NCBI RefSeq assembly: GCF_000153205.1
Contig: NZ_CH672427.1
Span: forward strand, 3,549,156 to 3,613,155
Length of the DNA: 64,000 bases
Direction: 5' to 3'
From: Nitrococcus mobilis Nb-231
GTDB lineage: Bacteria; Pseudomonadota; Gammaproteobacteria; Nitrococcales; Nitrococcaceae
The notes below the pieces were generated by a model. That model saw only the letters and a list, made by a program, of their open reading frames with translations. It made no database searches and was not told the origin of the DNA. A program made the translations under genes and the position numbers. Shown here one piece after another: positions 25,245 through 35,389 of the stretch (positions are counted from its first letter, which is position 1; every line of letters starts with the position of its first letter).

Positions 25245-26939
25245 ATGCATCGTTGTCTCGTTTTCCTATTGTTACTGCTGTTGGGCGGTTGTACGGCGTC
25301 GCAGGGACCGCAACTAAAGCGCCAAGAGGCCTCGGGGGCAGGGGCCGATCAGGCTTCAGAGGCCAAAGCCGACTTGCTGTACCATCTTATGGTGGCTGAA
25401 CTGGCCGGCAGTCGCGGTGATCTGGGTCGGGCGGCGAGCGATTACTTGGCGGCGGCCCGGCTCAGCTCCGACCCAGCCGTGGCGGAGCGCGCCACCCGAA
25501 TCGCTTTACTGGCCAAACGTGAAGGGCTGGCGCTGGCAGCGGCTGATCGCTGGCACGGGTTGCTGCCCAACTCCCTCGAGGCGCGGCAGACTGTGGGTCT
25601 GCTGAGCGTGCGCCGCAGCGAGGTGGATAAAGCCGTGACGGCTCTTGCAGCTACCGTGCAGATGGCACCTGGGGGGGCGGCGCAGGGGCTGGAGAGCCTA
25701 TCGGCTATCCTCTCTCAGGAAGCCGACAACCCGGCCGCGTTGCAAGTTATGCAGCGGGTCGCCGAGAAGTACCCCAAAAATCGGGCCTCGTACTATGCGG
25801 TGGCGCAAGTGGCATTGCAATCGCAACAGCCCGCTGTTGCGCTCACCGCATTGAACGAGGCGCTTGCACTGTCGCCGCAGTGGCGTGCAGCGTATTTGCT
25901 CAGAGTGGAGACCTATCTCAGGCTCGAGCGCCCTCAGGAGGCGCTCGATGATCTCAGTAGTTTGCTGCGCAGCAGCCCGCAGGACTACGATTTACGACTG
26001 CGCTACGCCCATACTCTGATCAGCTTGTCACGCACCCGTGAGGCGCTTGCTGAGTTCCGCAAACTGCTACAGCGCCACCCGGACGATGCCCGGGCGCTCT
26101 ATCCCGCCGCGCTGCTCGCCATCGATGCGCAATTCAACGCTCAAGCGAGGACTTGGCTGCAACGGCTACTGGCGTTAGGCGAGCGCACCGATGCGGCGCA
26201 TTATTTTTTAGGACGTGTCGCCGAGCAGGAGAAGCACTACCAGACCGCCATCGGCTATTACAGGCGAACCCGTGGCGCCTATCGTGACGACGCTCGGTTG
26301 CGGATCGCGGCCGTGCTGGCGAGCGGAGGGCAGCTGGATCAGGCGCGTGCGCATCTCGTAGCGTTGCGCGGACAAGACTCACAGTTGGCTGCACGAAGCT
26401 ATGGCGTTGAAGGTGAGATCATGCGCACGCTGGGGCGGATGCAGGCCAGCCTCAAAGCGTATGATACTGGGCTGGCTGCTTTCCCGAACGACAAAGATCT
26501 GCTCTATGGGCGCGCAATGACGCTCATCGAGATGGAACGTGTGGCGGCAGCCGAGCGTGATCTGCGGGCTATTTTGGCTAAAGATCCGAACGACCCCCAC
26601 GTTCTGAATGCGCTTGGCTATACTCTGGCGGACCACACTGATCGCCTGCAGGAAGCCGCACATCTGGTGGCGCGTGCCTATGCGCAACGCCCACATGATC
26701 CGGCCGTCATCGATAGCATGGGCTGGCTCGCTTATCGTCAAGGGCGATTGCATGCGGCGCTGAACTACCTCAGTACCGCCTGGGAGTTGGCTAATGACCC
26801 GGAGATCGGCGCGCATTACGGCGAGGTTCTCTGGAAGCTCGGGCGCCATGCCCAGGCGCGCCGCATTTGGCAACAGGCGCTGCAGGCGCATTCGGACAAC
26901 ACGCTGCTCAATAGTACAATAAAGCGTCTGACTCAATAA
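25245..26939 (+). CDS. Tetratricopeptide-repeat lipoprotein
   Basis: A 564-residue protein with a lipoprotein signal (MHRCLVFLLLLLLGGC, modified Cys at 16) and many 34-residue TPR units, for example around residues 185-260 and 390-520. Proteins of this kind sit upstream of lolB in many gammaproteobacteria and are thought to help outer-membrane biogenesis, but the exact role is unknown. The start follows GAGGAAACCC. Its stop overlaps the lolB start by one base (TAATG), indicating translational coupling. Confidence 0.85.
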   Translation: MHRCLVFLLLLLLGGCTASQGPQLKRQEASGAGADQASEAKADLLYHLMVAELAGSRGDLGRAASDYLAAARLSSDPAVAERATRIALLAKREGLALAAADRWHGLLPNSLEARQTVGLLSVRRSEVDKAVTALAATVQMAPGGAAQGLESLSAILSQEADNPAALQVMQRVAEKYPKNRASYYAVAQVALQSQQPAVALTALNEALALSPQWRAAYLLRVETYLRLERPQEALDDLSSLLRSSPQDYDLRLRYAHTLISLSRTREALAEFRKLLQRHPDDARALYPAALLAIDAQFNAQARTWLQRLLALGERTDAAHYFLGRVAEQEKHYQTAIGYYRRTRGAYRDDARLRIAAVLASGGQLDQARAHLVALRGQDSQLAARSYGVEGEIMRTLGRMQASLKAYDTGLAAFPNDKDLLYGRAMTLIEMERVAAAERDLRAILAKDPNDPHVLNALGYTLADHTDRLQEAAHLVARAYAQRPHDPAVIDSMGWLAYRQGRLHAALNYLSTAWELANDPEIGAHYGEVLWKLGRHAQARRIWQQALQAHSDNTLLNSTIKRLTQ

Positions 26940-27544
26940 TGCGGCGGCTGGTCGGCATCTGTTTCATCGGGTTCGTTCTGGCCGGTTGCGCGGTACAGCC
27001 GCCCGCCCCAGAGGCGGCAGAGGCGGCTCGGCTGGCGGCGTTTACGAATCGCCAACTCCGGATCAGTAACCTCTCCAACTGGACATTTGCAGGGCGAGCG
27101 GCCATTCGTACGGCCCGCGACGGGGGGAGCGTCGCAGTGTACTGGCGTGAGCTAGACGGGCACTATCGGATTGATCTCATTGCGCCTTTCGGCGCCGGTT
27201 CGGCACGGCTCACGGGTGATGCGCAGCGCGTACGATTGCAGACTTCGCGCGGCGTATCGGCGGTGGCTCGATCGGCGCGGGACCTGCTGAATCGCTATAT
27301 GGGATATGATCTTCCGGTGGCGGCTTTGCGTTACTGGCTGCGCGGGATCCTTGCACCGGGAGCGGTAGAGATGCGTGCGCTGGATCGGCAAGGACGGCTC
27401 GCCTCGTTGAGGCAGCAAGGCTGGCGGATCGAGTTCCGTGATTACGGCCATTTCTCAGGCGTCGATCTGCCGACTGCCCTGCAGCTCTCCCGCGATCAGG
27501 TGGAGGTGAATCTGGTGATTCGAGATTGGGAGCTCTCCGCGTGA
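26939..27544 (+). CDS. lolB: Outer-membrane lipoprotein insertion factor LolB
   Basis: A 201-residue lipoprotein (signal MRRLVGICFIGFVLAGC) with the LolB beta-barrel-like domain: NWTFAGRAAIRTARDGGSVA and the protruding-loop region DLIAPFGAGSARL. LolB receives lipoproteins from LolA and inserts them in the outer membrane. It sits in the conserved lolB-ispE-prs order, overlapping both neighbours. Confidence 0.92.
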   Translation: MRRLVGICFIGFVLAGCAVQPPAPEAAEAARLAAFTNRQLRISNLSNWTFAGRAAIRTARDGGSVAVYWRELDGHYRIDLIAPFGAGSARLTGDAQRVRLQTSRGVSAVARSARDLLNRYMGYDLPVAALRYWLRGILAPGAVEMRALDRQGRLASLRQQGWRIEFRDYGHFSGVDLPTALQLSRDQVEVNLVIRDWELSA

Positions 27545-28410
27545 ACTCGGCTGCATGGCCGGCGCCAGCGAAGATCAATCGCTTTTTGCATGTCGTCGGT
27601 CGGCGGGATGACGGCTACCATCTATTACAGACCCTATTCCAGTTTCTGGATATGAGCGATTGGCTTTATTTCACCCGAACGACGGATGGACGGGTGTGTC
27701 GGGTCGGCGATGTGCCTGGCGTGAGTGAAGCGGCTGATCTCAGCGTTCGTGCCGCCCGATTGCTCCAGGAGGCCACCGACTGTGCCTGCGGCGCCGTGAT
27801 TCGCCTCGATAAGCGACTCCCTACCGGTGGCGGGCTGGGTGGCGGCAGTTCTGATGCCGCCACCACGCTGGTGGCGTTGAACGAGATCTGGGACACTGGG
27901 TTGGACGAGGATGCACTCGCTGGTCTCGGTCTGCGCCTCGGTGCCGATGTCCCTGTCTTCGTACGCGGTCGAGCCGCATGGGGTGAAGGGATAGGCGAGC
28001 GGCTTATTCCGGTGAGTCTGGATGAACCATGGTTTTTGGTTGTCGATCCGGGCGTCGCCGTGGCTACCGCGCGGGTGTTTCAGGCCCCCGAATTGACACG
28101 TAATTCACCGCGCATCACAATAAGCAGCTTCTACACGGGTGGGGTTCGAAACGATTGCGAACCGATCGTGCGGCGGTTGTATCCGGAAATCGGCCGTGCT
28201 TTGGATTGGTTAGAGCAGTTCGGTGTAGCACGCCTTACGGGCACAGGGGCGTGCATCTTTGCTCCCTTCGCGCAGGAGCATCTGGCGCGTGGTGCGCTAG
28301 AGTGCTTGCCGCGACGGTGGCGGGGCTGGGTCGTGCGAGGGTGTAATCGCTCACCGCTGTTGCGGCGTCGCCGGCTCTCGCGGTCAGGCAGCGCGTCGCG
28401 GGTGCGTTGA
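27541..28410 (+). CDS. ispE: 4-diphosphocytidyl-2-C-methyl-D-erythritol kinase
   Basis: GHMP kinase of the methylerythritol phosphate pathway. PAPAKINRFLHVVGRRDDGY is the standard N-terminus and PTGGGLGGGSSDAA the ATP-binding glycine loop. I start at GTG 27541 (GTGA overlap with the lolB stop); a TTG at 27526 is a weaker choice. The C-terminus after CIFAPFAQEHLARGAL becomes Arg-rich and diverges from the family. Confidence 0.92.
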   Translation: MNSAAWPAPAKINRFLHVVGRRDDGYHLLQTLFQFLDMSDWLYFTRTTDGRVCRVGDVPGVSEAADLSVRAARLLQEATDCACGAVIRLDKRLPTGGGLGGGSSDAATTLVALNEIWDTGLDEDALAGLGLRLGADVPVFVRGRAAWGEGIGERLIPVSLDEPWFLVVDPGVAVATARVFQAPELTRNSPRITISSFYTGGVRNDCEPIVRRLYPEIGRALDWLEQFGVARLTGTGACIFAPFAQEHLARGALECLPRRWRGWVVRGCNRSPLLRRRRLSRSGSASRVR

Positions 28411-28550
28411 TTGCCTCGCAAAAGCTCACGGATTCCGAAGATTGTAGGTTCGGAATGGGTCGCACGCGGGGGCTCAGCTGAGGATTTCGGGGCGTGGGCC
28501 GAGTCCGACGCGATTTGGTTCAGCAGGGCCTCGGCGTGCCGCAACGCAAC

Positions 28551-28625
28551 TGGGGTGTCGCCAAGCGGTAAGGCACGGGGTTTTGATCCCCGCATTCGCA
28601 GGTTCGAATCCTGCCACCCCAGCCA
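28551..28625 (+). tRNA. tRNA-Gln (anticodon TTG)
   Basis: A 75-base cloverleaf. The acceptor TGGGGTG pairs with CACCCCA, then discriminator G and encoded CCA. The anticodon loop TTTTGAT carries TTG, and the T-loop is GGTTCGAATCC. The location between ispE and prs is the usual gammaproteobacterial one. Confidence 0.97.
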
Positions 28626-28675
28626 TTTCGCCGGTACGTCCACTGTGTCCTGAGCAGCGACGGATATAGATTACC

Positions 28676-29632
28676 GTGATCGAGAACGGACGCATGATGG
28701 TCTTTGCGGGTAATGCCAACCCGCAACTCGCTGAAGCCATCGCTGAGAGTCTCAAGATCCGGCTCGGCGATGCCCAGGTTACGCGTTTTAGCGACGGTGA
28801 GGTCCAAGTCGAGATCAACGAACACGTCCGTGGTCGGGATGTATTCGTTGTGCAGCCGATTTGTGCCCCGACCAACGACAATTTGATGGAACTGTTGGTG
28901 ATTGCGGATGCCTTGCGGCGTTCCTCTGCCGCCCGGATCACCGCGGTTATCCCTTATTATGGCTATGCGCGCCAGGATCGGCGCCCGCGTTCACAGCGTG
29001 TGCCGATCTCGGCGAAGCTGGTGGCGGATATGGTTTCGGCCGCCGGGATCGATCGGGTGGTTACCGTCGATCTGCATGCCGACCAGATTCAGGGCTTCTT
29101 CAATATTCCGGTGGATAATGTCTACGCCTCGCCGGTGTTGCTCGGCGATATCTGGCGTCAGCTTCATCCGAACAAAATCGTCGTCTCGCCGGATGTCGGC
29201 GGGGTGGTGCGGGCTCGGGCTATCGCCAAGCGCCTGGATGATGCCGATCTGGCCATCATCGACAAGCGCCGTCCGCGGCCGAACGAATCCAAGGTCACCA
29301 ACATCATTGGAGACGTTCACGACAAAACTTGCATTATCGTTGATGACATCGTCGACACAGCCGGCACGCTGTGCGAGGCGGCTAAGGCCTTGAAAGGCAA
29401 GGGCGCGGGTAAGGTGGTCGCATACATCACCCACCCCGTACTCTCTGGCCCCGCAATTGGGCGGATTGCAGAATCGACCTTGGATGAGTTGGTGGTCACG
29501 GATAGCATCCCGCTCGGCGAATGCGCGCAAAGCTGTAGTAAGATTCGTCAGCTCAGCTTGGCCGAAATGTTGGCCGAGACTATGCGCCGGGTGAACAACG
29601 ACGAGTCGGTCAGTGAGCTGTTCGTGGAATAA
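28676..29632 (+). CDS. prs: Ribose-phosphate pyrophosphokinase
   Basis: A 318-residue PRPP synthetase. Motifs: [20 protein letters not shown] at the N-terminus, the catalytic flexible loop region [15 protein letters not shown], and the PRPP-binding loop [10 protein letters not shown]. The start is GTG 28676; ATG 28694 (MMVFAGN) is the alternative. Makes PRPP for nucleotide, His and Trp synthesis. Confidence 0.95.
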   Translation: MIENGRMMVFAGNANPQLAEAIAESLKIRLGDAQVTRFSDGEVQVEINEHVRGRDVFVVQPICAPTNDNLMELLVIADALRRSSAARITAVIPYYGYARQDRRPRSQRVPISAKLVADMVSAAGIDRVVTVDLHADQIQGFFNIPVDNVYASPVLLGDIWRQLHPNKIVVSPDVGGVVRARAIAKRLDDADLAIIDKRRPRPNESKVTNIIGDVHDKTCIIVDDIVDTAGTLCEAAKALKGKGAGKVVAYITHPVLSGPAIGRIAESTLDELVVTDSIPLGECAQSCSKIRQLSLAEMLAETMRRVNNDESVSELFVE

Positions 29633-29786
29633 GACGACTATTCACCGTACCGGCTAGGGCACCACGCGGAAAGGGCCGATTTGAGAAATAAAGCATAAAA
29701 TCTTTGCAGAATTGAGTTGGTAATGACAGAGGCGCCAAACCGGGTCGCGGGGGAGGCGCGAACCGCCGTGAGGAGCAAACACAGAA

Positions 29787-30488
29787 ATGAGCGTGGAGCT
29801 AAAGCTGGATGCCGCAGTGCGCACGGATCAGGGTAAAAGTGCGAGCCGCCGCCTGCGCCGGGCGAAGAAATTGCCGGCCATTCTCTATGGGGCCAAAAAG
29901 GACGCGATTGCCTTGGCGCTGGATGAAGAGCAGGTCATGGGGCTGATGCGGGACGAGACTTTTTTCTCACAGATCATCGACGTCAATATCGGTGATACTA
30001 CGGAGCGTGCGATTCTGAAGGATCTGCAACGCCACCCCGTCAAGCCGCTCGTGGTCTTGCACATGGATCTGCAGCGCGTTACGGCAGGGCAAAAGCTACG
30101 CCAGCGCGTACCGCTGCACTTCATCAACGAAGAAAAAGCGGTGGGCGTAAAACAGGGCGGTACCTTGCACCATGATCTTCTCGACGTCGAGATCGAATGT
30201 CTTCCCAGACATCTGCCGGCGTACATCGAAGTCGATATTGCCACCTTAGGCTTGGATGAGGCGTATCATCTCTCCGATCTCAAGCTGCCGAAGGGTGTGG
30301 TGTTGACGGCCCTTGGGGATGATCCGGACCACGACACTAGTGTGGTCAGCATTTACACTCCGCGCAAGCCGACCGAGGAAGAGCCTGGCGAGGGTGAGCA
30401 AGCCGCCACTGTGCCGACCATCGGGGCTGAGGCCGAGCCCGACCAAGAGGAAGTCGACGAGCAGTCGAGCGCGAAGACGCAAGGCTAG
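29787..30488 (+). CDS. rplY: 50S ribosomal protein L25/general stress protein Ctc
   Basis: A 233-residue L25 of the long (TL5/Ctc) form: the 5S rRNA-binding domain (residues 1-95: GKSASRRLRRAKKLPAILYG) plus the C-terminal beta domain and an acidic tail rich in Glu. The start ATG 29787 follows GAGGAGCAAAC. It lies between prs and pth, as in most gammaproteobacteria. Confidence 0.94.
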   Translation: MSVELKLDAAVRTDQGKSASRRLRRAKKLPAILYGAKKDAIALALDEEQVMGLMRDETFFSQIIDVNIGDTTERAILKDLQRHPVKPLVVLHMDLQRVTAGQKLRQRVPLHFINEEKAVGVKQGGTLHHDLLDVEIECLPRHLPAYIEVDIATLGLDEAYHLSDLKLPKGVVLTALGDDPDHDTSVVSIYTPRKPTEEEPGEGEQAATVPTIGAEAEPDQEEVDEQSSAKTQG

Positions 30489-30521
30489 CCACTGCGAGGT
30501 TGACGGAAGAGAACATCGGTT

Positions 30522-31130
30522 GTGGCAGATGTCGAACCCGGGGTGAGGCTCCTCATCGGGCTGGGGAATCCGGGCCCGCGCTATTCCAGAACCCGTCATA
30601 ACGCAGGCTTTTGGCTACTGGATGAAATACTCCGGCGGTTTGGTGGGTCATTTAGCACGCAGCGGAAGTTTCAAGGCGATGTCGGCCGGGTTCGCATCGG
30701 CAATATCGAGTGCCATCTGCTCAAGCCGATGACTTATATGAATCACAGCGGCCTCGCGATCGGACAGTTCGTGCGTTACTACCGATTGGAGCCGCGGAGC
30801 ATCTTGGTCGCCTACGATGACATCGATCTGCTACCCGGCGTCACACGCTTGAAGCAAGGTGGTGGGCACGGCGGCCACAATGGACTGCGGGATACGGCCA
30901 ACGCGCTTGGAACACGGGATTTCAACCGTTTGCGGATCGGGGTCGGGCATCCGGGACACCGTGACGATGTGATCGGCTATGTCCTGTCGGCGCCCAGCCG
31001 GGAAGAGCAGGAGGCGATCGAGGCCGGGATCACGGACGCCTGCGGGATACTGCCGCTGGTGGTGGAAGGCGATTGGGGGCGGGCCTTTCAGCGCCTGCAT
31101 TCAGTGGCGCACACGCCAAAGGTTTCTTAG
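30522..31130 (+). CDS. pth: Peptidyl-tRNA hydrolase
   Basis: A 202-residue enzyme releasing peptides from stalled peptidyl-tRNA. The N-terminus LLIGLGNPGPRYSRTRHNAG includes the catalytic His in TRHNAGF, and KPMTYMNHSG and the Asp in AYDDIDLLPG are conserved. GTG start at 30522. Confidence 0.95.
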   Translation: MADVEPGVRLLIGLGNPGPRYSRTRHNAGFWLLDEILRRFGGSFSTQRKFQGDVGRVRIGNIECHLLKPMTYMNHSGLAIGQFVRYYRLEPRSILVAYDDIDLLPGVTRLKQGGGHGGHNGLRDTANALGTRDFNRLRIGVGHPGHRDDVIGYVLSAPSREEQEAIEAGITDACGILPLVVEGDWGRAFQRLHSVAHTPKVS

Positions 31131-31148
31131 CTATGCGAGCAGGCCGAG

Positions 31149-32240
31149 ATGGGCTTTAATTGCGGAATTGTCGGTCTGCCCAACGTCGGCAAGTCGACTT
31201 TGTTCAACGCGCTTACCCGCAACCAGGTGGCGGCGGAGAATTACCCTTTTTGCACGATCGATCCGCACGTGGGCACCGTGCCGGTGCCGGATCCGCGCCT
31301 GGCGCAACTTGCCGAGATCGTGCAGCCGCAGAAAATCGTGCCGACGGTGATGGAGTTCGTCGATATCGCGGGCTTGGTTGCAGGCGCCTCCAAAGGGGAA
31401 GGGCTCGGTAATCGATTCCTCGCTCATATCCGTGAGACCGATGCCGTTGCTCACGTTGTGCGCTGCTTCGAGGATGTGGATATACACCATGTCTGCGGGC
31501 GGATCGATCCGGCCGCAGACATCGAAACCCTGCAGACGGAGCTGATACTGGCGGATTTGGAAAGCGTAGCCAAGGCGCTCGATCGCTACCAACGCCGGGC
31601 TAAAGCCAATGATAAACAGGCCATTGCCTACCGTGACTGGCTCGGGCAAATTGCGGAAGCTTTGAATGAGGGTACGCCCGTACGTGCTCAGAACCTGGGT
31701 GAGGCGGTGCAGCCACTGCTCCAAGAGTTGCACCTGCTGACCGCCAAGCCGGTGTTGTACATCGCCAACGTCACAGAGGACGGTTTCGTCGATAACCCTC
31801 GTCTCGATGCCGTGCGCCGCATCGCCGCGCAGGAGAACGCCGCCGTCACGCCGGTTTGTGCCGCCATAGAGGCGGAACTCGCCCAACTCGATGATCGGGA
31901 GCGAGCGGGATTTTTGGCCGAATATGGTCTTGAGGAGCCAGGGCTCGATCGCGTCATCCGAGCGGGTTACCGTCTCCTGGGGTTGCAAACCTTCTTTACG
32001 GCCGGTCCCAAGGAAGTCCGGGCCTGGACCGTCAAAACGGGGGCGAGCGCGCCACAGGCGGCCGGTCGCATCCATACCGATTTCGAGCGCGGCTTTATCC
32101 GCGCCGAGGTCATTGGCTTCGACGACTTCATCCGTTGCAGAGGTGAGCAAGGCGCCAAAGAGACGGGTCGGATGCGCCTAGAGGGTAAGGAATATCTGGT
32201 CCAGGAAGGCGATGTCATTCACTTCCGATTCAATGTCTGA
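31149..32240 (+). CDS. ychF: Redox-regulated ATPase YchF (OLA1 family)
   Basis: A 363-residue Obg-like ATPase with G1 GLPNVGKS (8-15), G3 DIAG, a central coiled coil and a C-terminal TGS domain (about 280-363) ending [10 protein letters not shown]. YchF binds ribosomes and responds to oxidative stress. It follows pth, as in most gammaproteobacteria. Confidence 0.95.
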   Translation: MGFNCGIVGLPNVGKSTLFNALTRNQVAAENYPFCTIDPHVGTVPVPDPRLAQLAEIVQPQKIVPTVMEFVDIAGLVAGASKGEGLGNRFLAHIRETDAVAHVVRCFEDVDIHHVCGRIDPAADIETLQTELILADLESVAKALDRYQRRAKANDKQAIAYRDWLGQIAEALNEGTPVRAQNLGEAVQPLLQELHLLTAKPVLYIANVTEDGFVDNPRLDAVRRIAAQENAAVTPVCAAIEAELAQLDDRERAGFLAEYGLEEPGLDRVIRAGYRLLGLQTFFTAGPKEVRAWTVKTGASAPQAAGRIHTDFERGFIRAEVIGFDDFIRCRGEQGAKETGRMRLEGKEYLVQEGDVIHFRFNV

Positions 32241-32369
32241 TACACCAGTGTTACCGCTTCGGCGAAGACAGCGCAATCATCGCAGTGCTCGACAATGCGG
32301 CTGGGCAAGTCAGTCTTGACAGCACAACGGGTCATCCGGAGAATCCCTCGTTTACCTGCCGAAATACAT

Positions 32370-32446
32370 GGCTACGTAGCTCAGCTGGTTAGAGCACCAC
32401 ACTCATAATGTGGGAGTCGGTGGTTCGAATCCACCCGTAGCCACCA
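32370..32446 (+). tRNA. tRNA-Met (anticodon CAT), elongator type
   Basis: A 77-base cloverleaf. The acceptor GGCTACG pairs with CGTAGCC, with discriminator A and CCA encoded. The anticodon loop CTCATAA carries CAT, and the T-arm is GGTTCGAATCC. The base-paired acceptor and D-arm AGCTCAGCTGGTTAGAGCA match elongator rather than initiator tRNA. Confidence 0.96.
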
Positions 32447-32468
32447 AATCACTGTTTCATGAAGCGCT

Positions 32469-32504
32469 AACCCGTCCTAAGGCTCTTGTCTGGGCGGGTT
32501 TTTT
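32469..32504 (+). terminator. Rho-independent terminator after tRNA-Met
   Basis: AACCCGTCC (32469-32477) pairs with GGGCGGGTT (32492-32500) with one G-T pair, followed by TTTT. It lies 22 bases past the tRNA. Confidence 0.85.
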
Positions 32505-32734
32505 ATGTCTACTGTCTCCTATACAGTCCCATACCGTTTTATAAAATACCGCCATTATTGACGGTACATATGGCCCGACTTTGACAGTGCCTACGCACAT
32601 GATCCCATATTTTATAGGTACAACAATAGCTTATGGGCGCTGCTAAAAACACCCATGTACGCAGGTCGTCGGGCGAGGTCGAGCAGCGGTGCCGGGGCTT
32701 TGATCTTTAGTGCTTTCAGTCTCTTAGCGGCGGC

Positions 32735-33000
32735 TTAGGCAGGCTCTGTGACCTGCCAGACGGTGCCGTTGGGGCTCGACAATTGCGCGAGTTTTATCTG
32801 CTTGAGATCATCGCGGATATTGCGCCAGGTATCCGCGCAGGCCAGCTCCGCGGCTCGCTCGAGCCGCAACGCCAGCACTGTCAGCGCCACCTGAGCGTGG
32901 ATGCGGTGGACCGCCCAGTGGGAGACCGGGCGCATGCGCAGGCCGCTCTTGAGCGCCCGCCAGGCCTCCTCGACGCGTTGGAGCTGCTTGTAGCCCAAGG
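32735..33000 (-). pseudogene. IS1634-family transposase, C-terminal remnant
   Basis: The minus strand encodes LGYKQLQRVEEAWRALKSGL, then RPVSHWAVHRIHAQVALTVL, ending WQVTEPA, the C-terminus of IS1634-type DDE transposases. It is cut at about 33000 by an ISL3-family fragment on the other strand. An N-terminal piece of a protein of this family lies at 58867-59319. The preceding 230 bases (32505-32734) contain nothing recognisable. Confidence 0.75.
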
Positions 33001-33616
33001 CATCCAGGCGGTGGCCATGGATATGTGGCAGCCCTTCGCACAAGCCGTGGCCGAGGGCCTACCCGCGGCCGCCATCGTCTTCGATCGCTTCCACGTGGTG
33101 CAGCAGTATTCCAAGGCCATCGACTCGGTGCGGCGCTCGGAATTCAAGCGGGCCAATAAAGCCGACAGGGGGCTGTTGGCCGGCAGCCGCTACTTGCTGC
33201 TCAAAAACGCCGAGCGCTTGAATGACAAGCAAACCACCCGCCTGGAGGAGCTGCTGGCGGCCAATGCAAACCTCACCGCTGTCTACAGTCTCAAAGAGCA
33301 GCTCCAGCAACTCTGGGTGCAATCGGGTAGCGTCACGACGATGAGCCAGCGCTTGGAGGCGTGGTGCGCGTTGGCCGAGACCACCGGACTCACGCCCATG
33401 AAGCGCTTTGCGGCGATGCTGCACCGCCACCGCGACGGCATTTGTAACTACGCCGACCATCCGATCACCACCGCCCGGCTCGAGAGCGGTAACGTGGCCA
33501 TCGGGCTGATCCGAAAACGCGCCCGCGTCCTGCTCGATACGGCGTACTTCAAACTCAAAATCCGCCAGTGTGCCACACCCGAACTCCCCCTCGGCCTGTA
33601 CGCTCTGACCGGATGA
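33001..33616 (+). pseudogene. ISL3-family transposase, C-terminal remnant
   Basis: About 205 residues: VAMDMWQPFAQAVAEGLPAA, AIVFDRFHVVQQYSKAID (with the second catalytic Asp), YLLLKNAERL and the terminal LESGNVAIGLIRKRARVLLD block. The first half, including the first Asp, is missing. The frame is open, but it lacks a start and the catalytic triad is incomplete. Confidence 0.8.
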
Positions 33617-33710
33617 CTGGCTCAAACCATGTCACAAGAGCCAAATTCTCAACGGCTGCTTCTGGCCGGTGAGCGACCGTCGCAGGGACGGTGCTCACCG
33701 GCTCCGACGG

Positions 33711-34334
33711 CTAGACTTCCGTCTGCTCAGCTATCTCGAGGGCGTCATCAACCTCGATCCCCAGATGCCGGATTGTGCTCTCCAGCTTCGTGTGGCCAAG
33801 CAGGAGTTGCACGGCTCGGAGGTTCCGCGTTCGGCGGTAGATCAGGGTCGCCTTGGTACGGCGTAACGAGTGCGTGCCGTATGCGGCCGGATCCAGCCCT
33901 ATTTGTGCCATCCAGGACTCCACGAGTCTCGCATACTGCCGTATCGAGATGTGAGGCGAGCGAGTCATTCGACTCGGGAACAGGAACCGATCCGCGCTCA
34001 AATGTGCTTCAGCGATCCAGGCGCTGACGGCCTCGCGCGTCTGGTCACTCTGTTCGAACTGCACCGGCCGTTGCGTCTTCGACTGCATCACGATTGCCCG
34101 CCGAGCGACCTGCGTGCCGCGCTGCACATCGCGGACGCGGAGTCGTGCCAGATCACAGCCCCGGAGCTTGCTGTCGATGGCCAGGTTGAATAGCGCAAGC
34201 TCGCGAGTTCGATGCGCCAGTTGCAGGCGCGCGCGGAGCGCCCAGATCTCCCTCACCTTCAGGGGCGGCTTCTGGCCAATGATTTTGCCCTTGTTCCACG
34301 GCACCGCCGGCGTAGCATTGCTATGCGCGTACAT
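33711..34334 (-). CDS. Tyrosine-type recombinase lacking the catalytic tyrosine
   Basis: A 207-residue short integrase. Arg 58 (box I, LRGCDLARLR), HSLR (His 155, Arg 158) and the GH of LLGH (His 181) are present, but the position of the nucleophile in STIRHLGIEVDDAL is His 190, encoded CAT instead of TAT. The start ATG 34334 has the site GAGGAATC; the longer frame to 34457 is unlikely. It resembles small phage- or island-borne integrases and is otherwise full-length. Probably unable to recombine, though it might still bind DNA. Confidence 0.85.
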   Translation of the reverse strand: MYAHSNATPAVPWNKGKIIGQKPPLKVREIWALRARLQLAHRTRELALFNLAIDSKLRGCDLARLRVRDVQRGTQVARRAIVMQSKTQRPVQFEQSDQTREAVSAWIAEAHLSADRFLFPSRMTRSPHISIRQYARLVESWMAQIGLDPAAYGTHSLRRTKATLIYRRTRNLRAVQLLLGHTKLESTIRHLGIEVDDALEIAEQTEV

Positions 34335-34485
34335 GGTCTGATTCCTCATCAACGGGGAGGAAAGCAGATTGTCCAGTGGCTGCGGACACCCCGCGCGTGC
34401 TGGTGGCGCTGGTGATTTTGTCGGCGACAGCGGGTCAGTCGATATTCCGCCTGGCAAGGAAATAATCCATTGGATTAGCCACCAA

Positions 34486-34650
34486 GGCTATGGCGGCCAT
34501 TACCGAAGACCAGGAGTTCATCTGCCGGGCGGAGAACCTGCTGCGCAGCCAAGAGCGTCGGGACCTCATGGATTATCTCGTCGTGCACCCGAAGCCGCTC
34601 TTATGCTTGTTGGAATGTTCTTTTCGGACTATCAGCCGATTAAGCTGCCC
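34486..34650 (+). pseudogene. Possible RelE/HigB-like toxin N-terminal remnant
   Basis: An ATG near 34491 opens MAAITEDQEFICRAENLLRS then RDLMDYLVVHPKP, resembling the first 40 residues of RelE-type toxins that begin with a TPEF motif and a helix ending in HP. The sequence after it does not match the family. Weak call; it may be chance. Confidence 0.3.
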
Positions 34651-34820
34651 AAGGTCTACCTGAGCTGCCGGGTCGGACGCCGCAATGCGCTATGGGAGCA
34701 AAGTGCTCGTCGATCAACGGGGTTGGCTATGGGTGTCGTCTACGTGTTTGGCAGGCGGCACGTCCTCGGCGTTGTCAGGTTACACTGACGAAACGAACCC
34801 GCCGACAAACCCTTAGGCAT

Positions 34821-35306
34821 ATGGCACGGATACTCGACATCCGGTTGGCGGTATCCGCCGACGCGACCGCGATAGCGACCATGTCGCGCGACCTCATCGA
34901 GACCGGTCTCGACTGGTCGTGGACGCGTGAGCGGGTGGCCCGCGCCCTCGCTCGTAAAGACACGATCGGGGCAGCCGGATACCTCGGCCTGACGATGACG
35001 GGGTTTGCCCTCATGCGTTTCGGTTACGAGGAGGCCAATCTGGATCTTTTGGCTGTCCGCCCGCCTTGGCGCCGTAGGGGCATCGGCCGGGCGCTGGTAC
35101 AGTGGCTGGAGGAGTCGGCCCTGGTCGCCGGCATCGGGATCGTTCGGATTCAGGTGCGCGCCGATCAGCCGGCCGCGCTGGCATTCTACCGGTCCCTCGG
35201 CTACCGGTCCTGGAGGAAGGTGGCTGGCTATTACGGAAAGCGACAAACCGCGCTATATATGGCGCATGATCTCTGGTGCCCGCCGGTCCTGGACAGCCTT
35301 CGCTGA
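34821..35306 (+). CDS. GNAT-family N-acetyltransferase (RimI-like)
   Basis: A 161-residue acetyltransferase. The acetyl-CoA loop is RPPWRRRGIGRALV (motif A, RxxGxG/A type), and motif B is LAFYRSLGYR with the catalytic-position Tyr. I start at ATG 34821 (MARILDIRLA), since the longer frame contains remnant sequence. Substrate unknown; relatives acetylate protein N-termini or small amines. Intact in a region of transposon scraps. Confidence 0.82.
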   Translation: MARILDIRLAVSADATAIATMSRDLIETGLDWSWTRERVARALARKDTIGAAGYLGLTMTGFALMRFGYEEANLDLLAVRPPWRRRGIGRALVQWLEESALVAGIGIVRIQVRADQPAALAFYRSLGYRSWRKVAGYYGKRQTALYMAHDLWCPPVLDSLR

Positions 35307-35389
35307 GCACCGTCACGCGTATGGATCTATGAAAAGCCCTCGCCTCGGGAGTACAGATCGCGCTGCCGACGCAACGTAGCGAAGTCCCG

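Noticed and set aside
31131..32150. A 339-codon minus-strand frame opposite ychF
   Set aside because: Antisense shadow of an intact, conserved gene.
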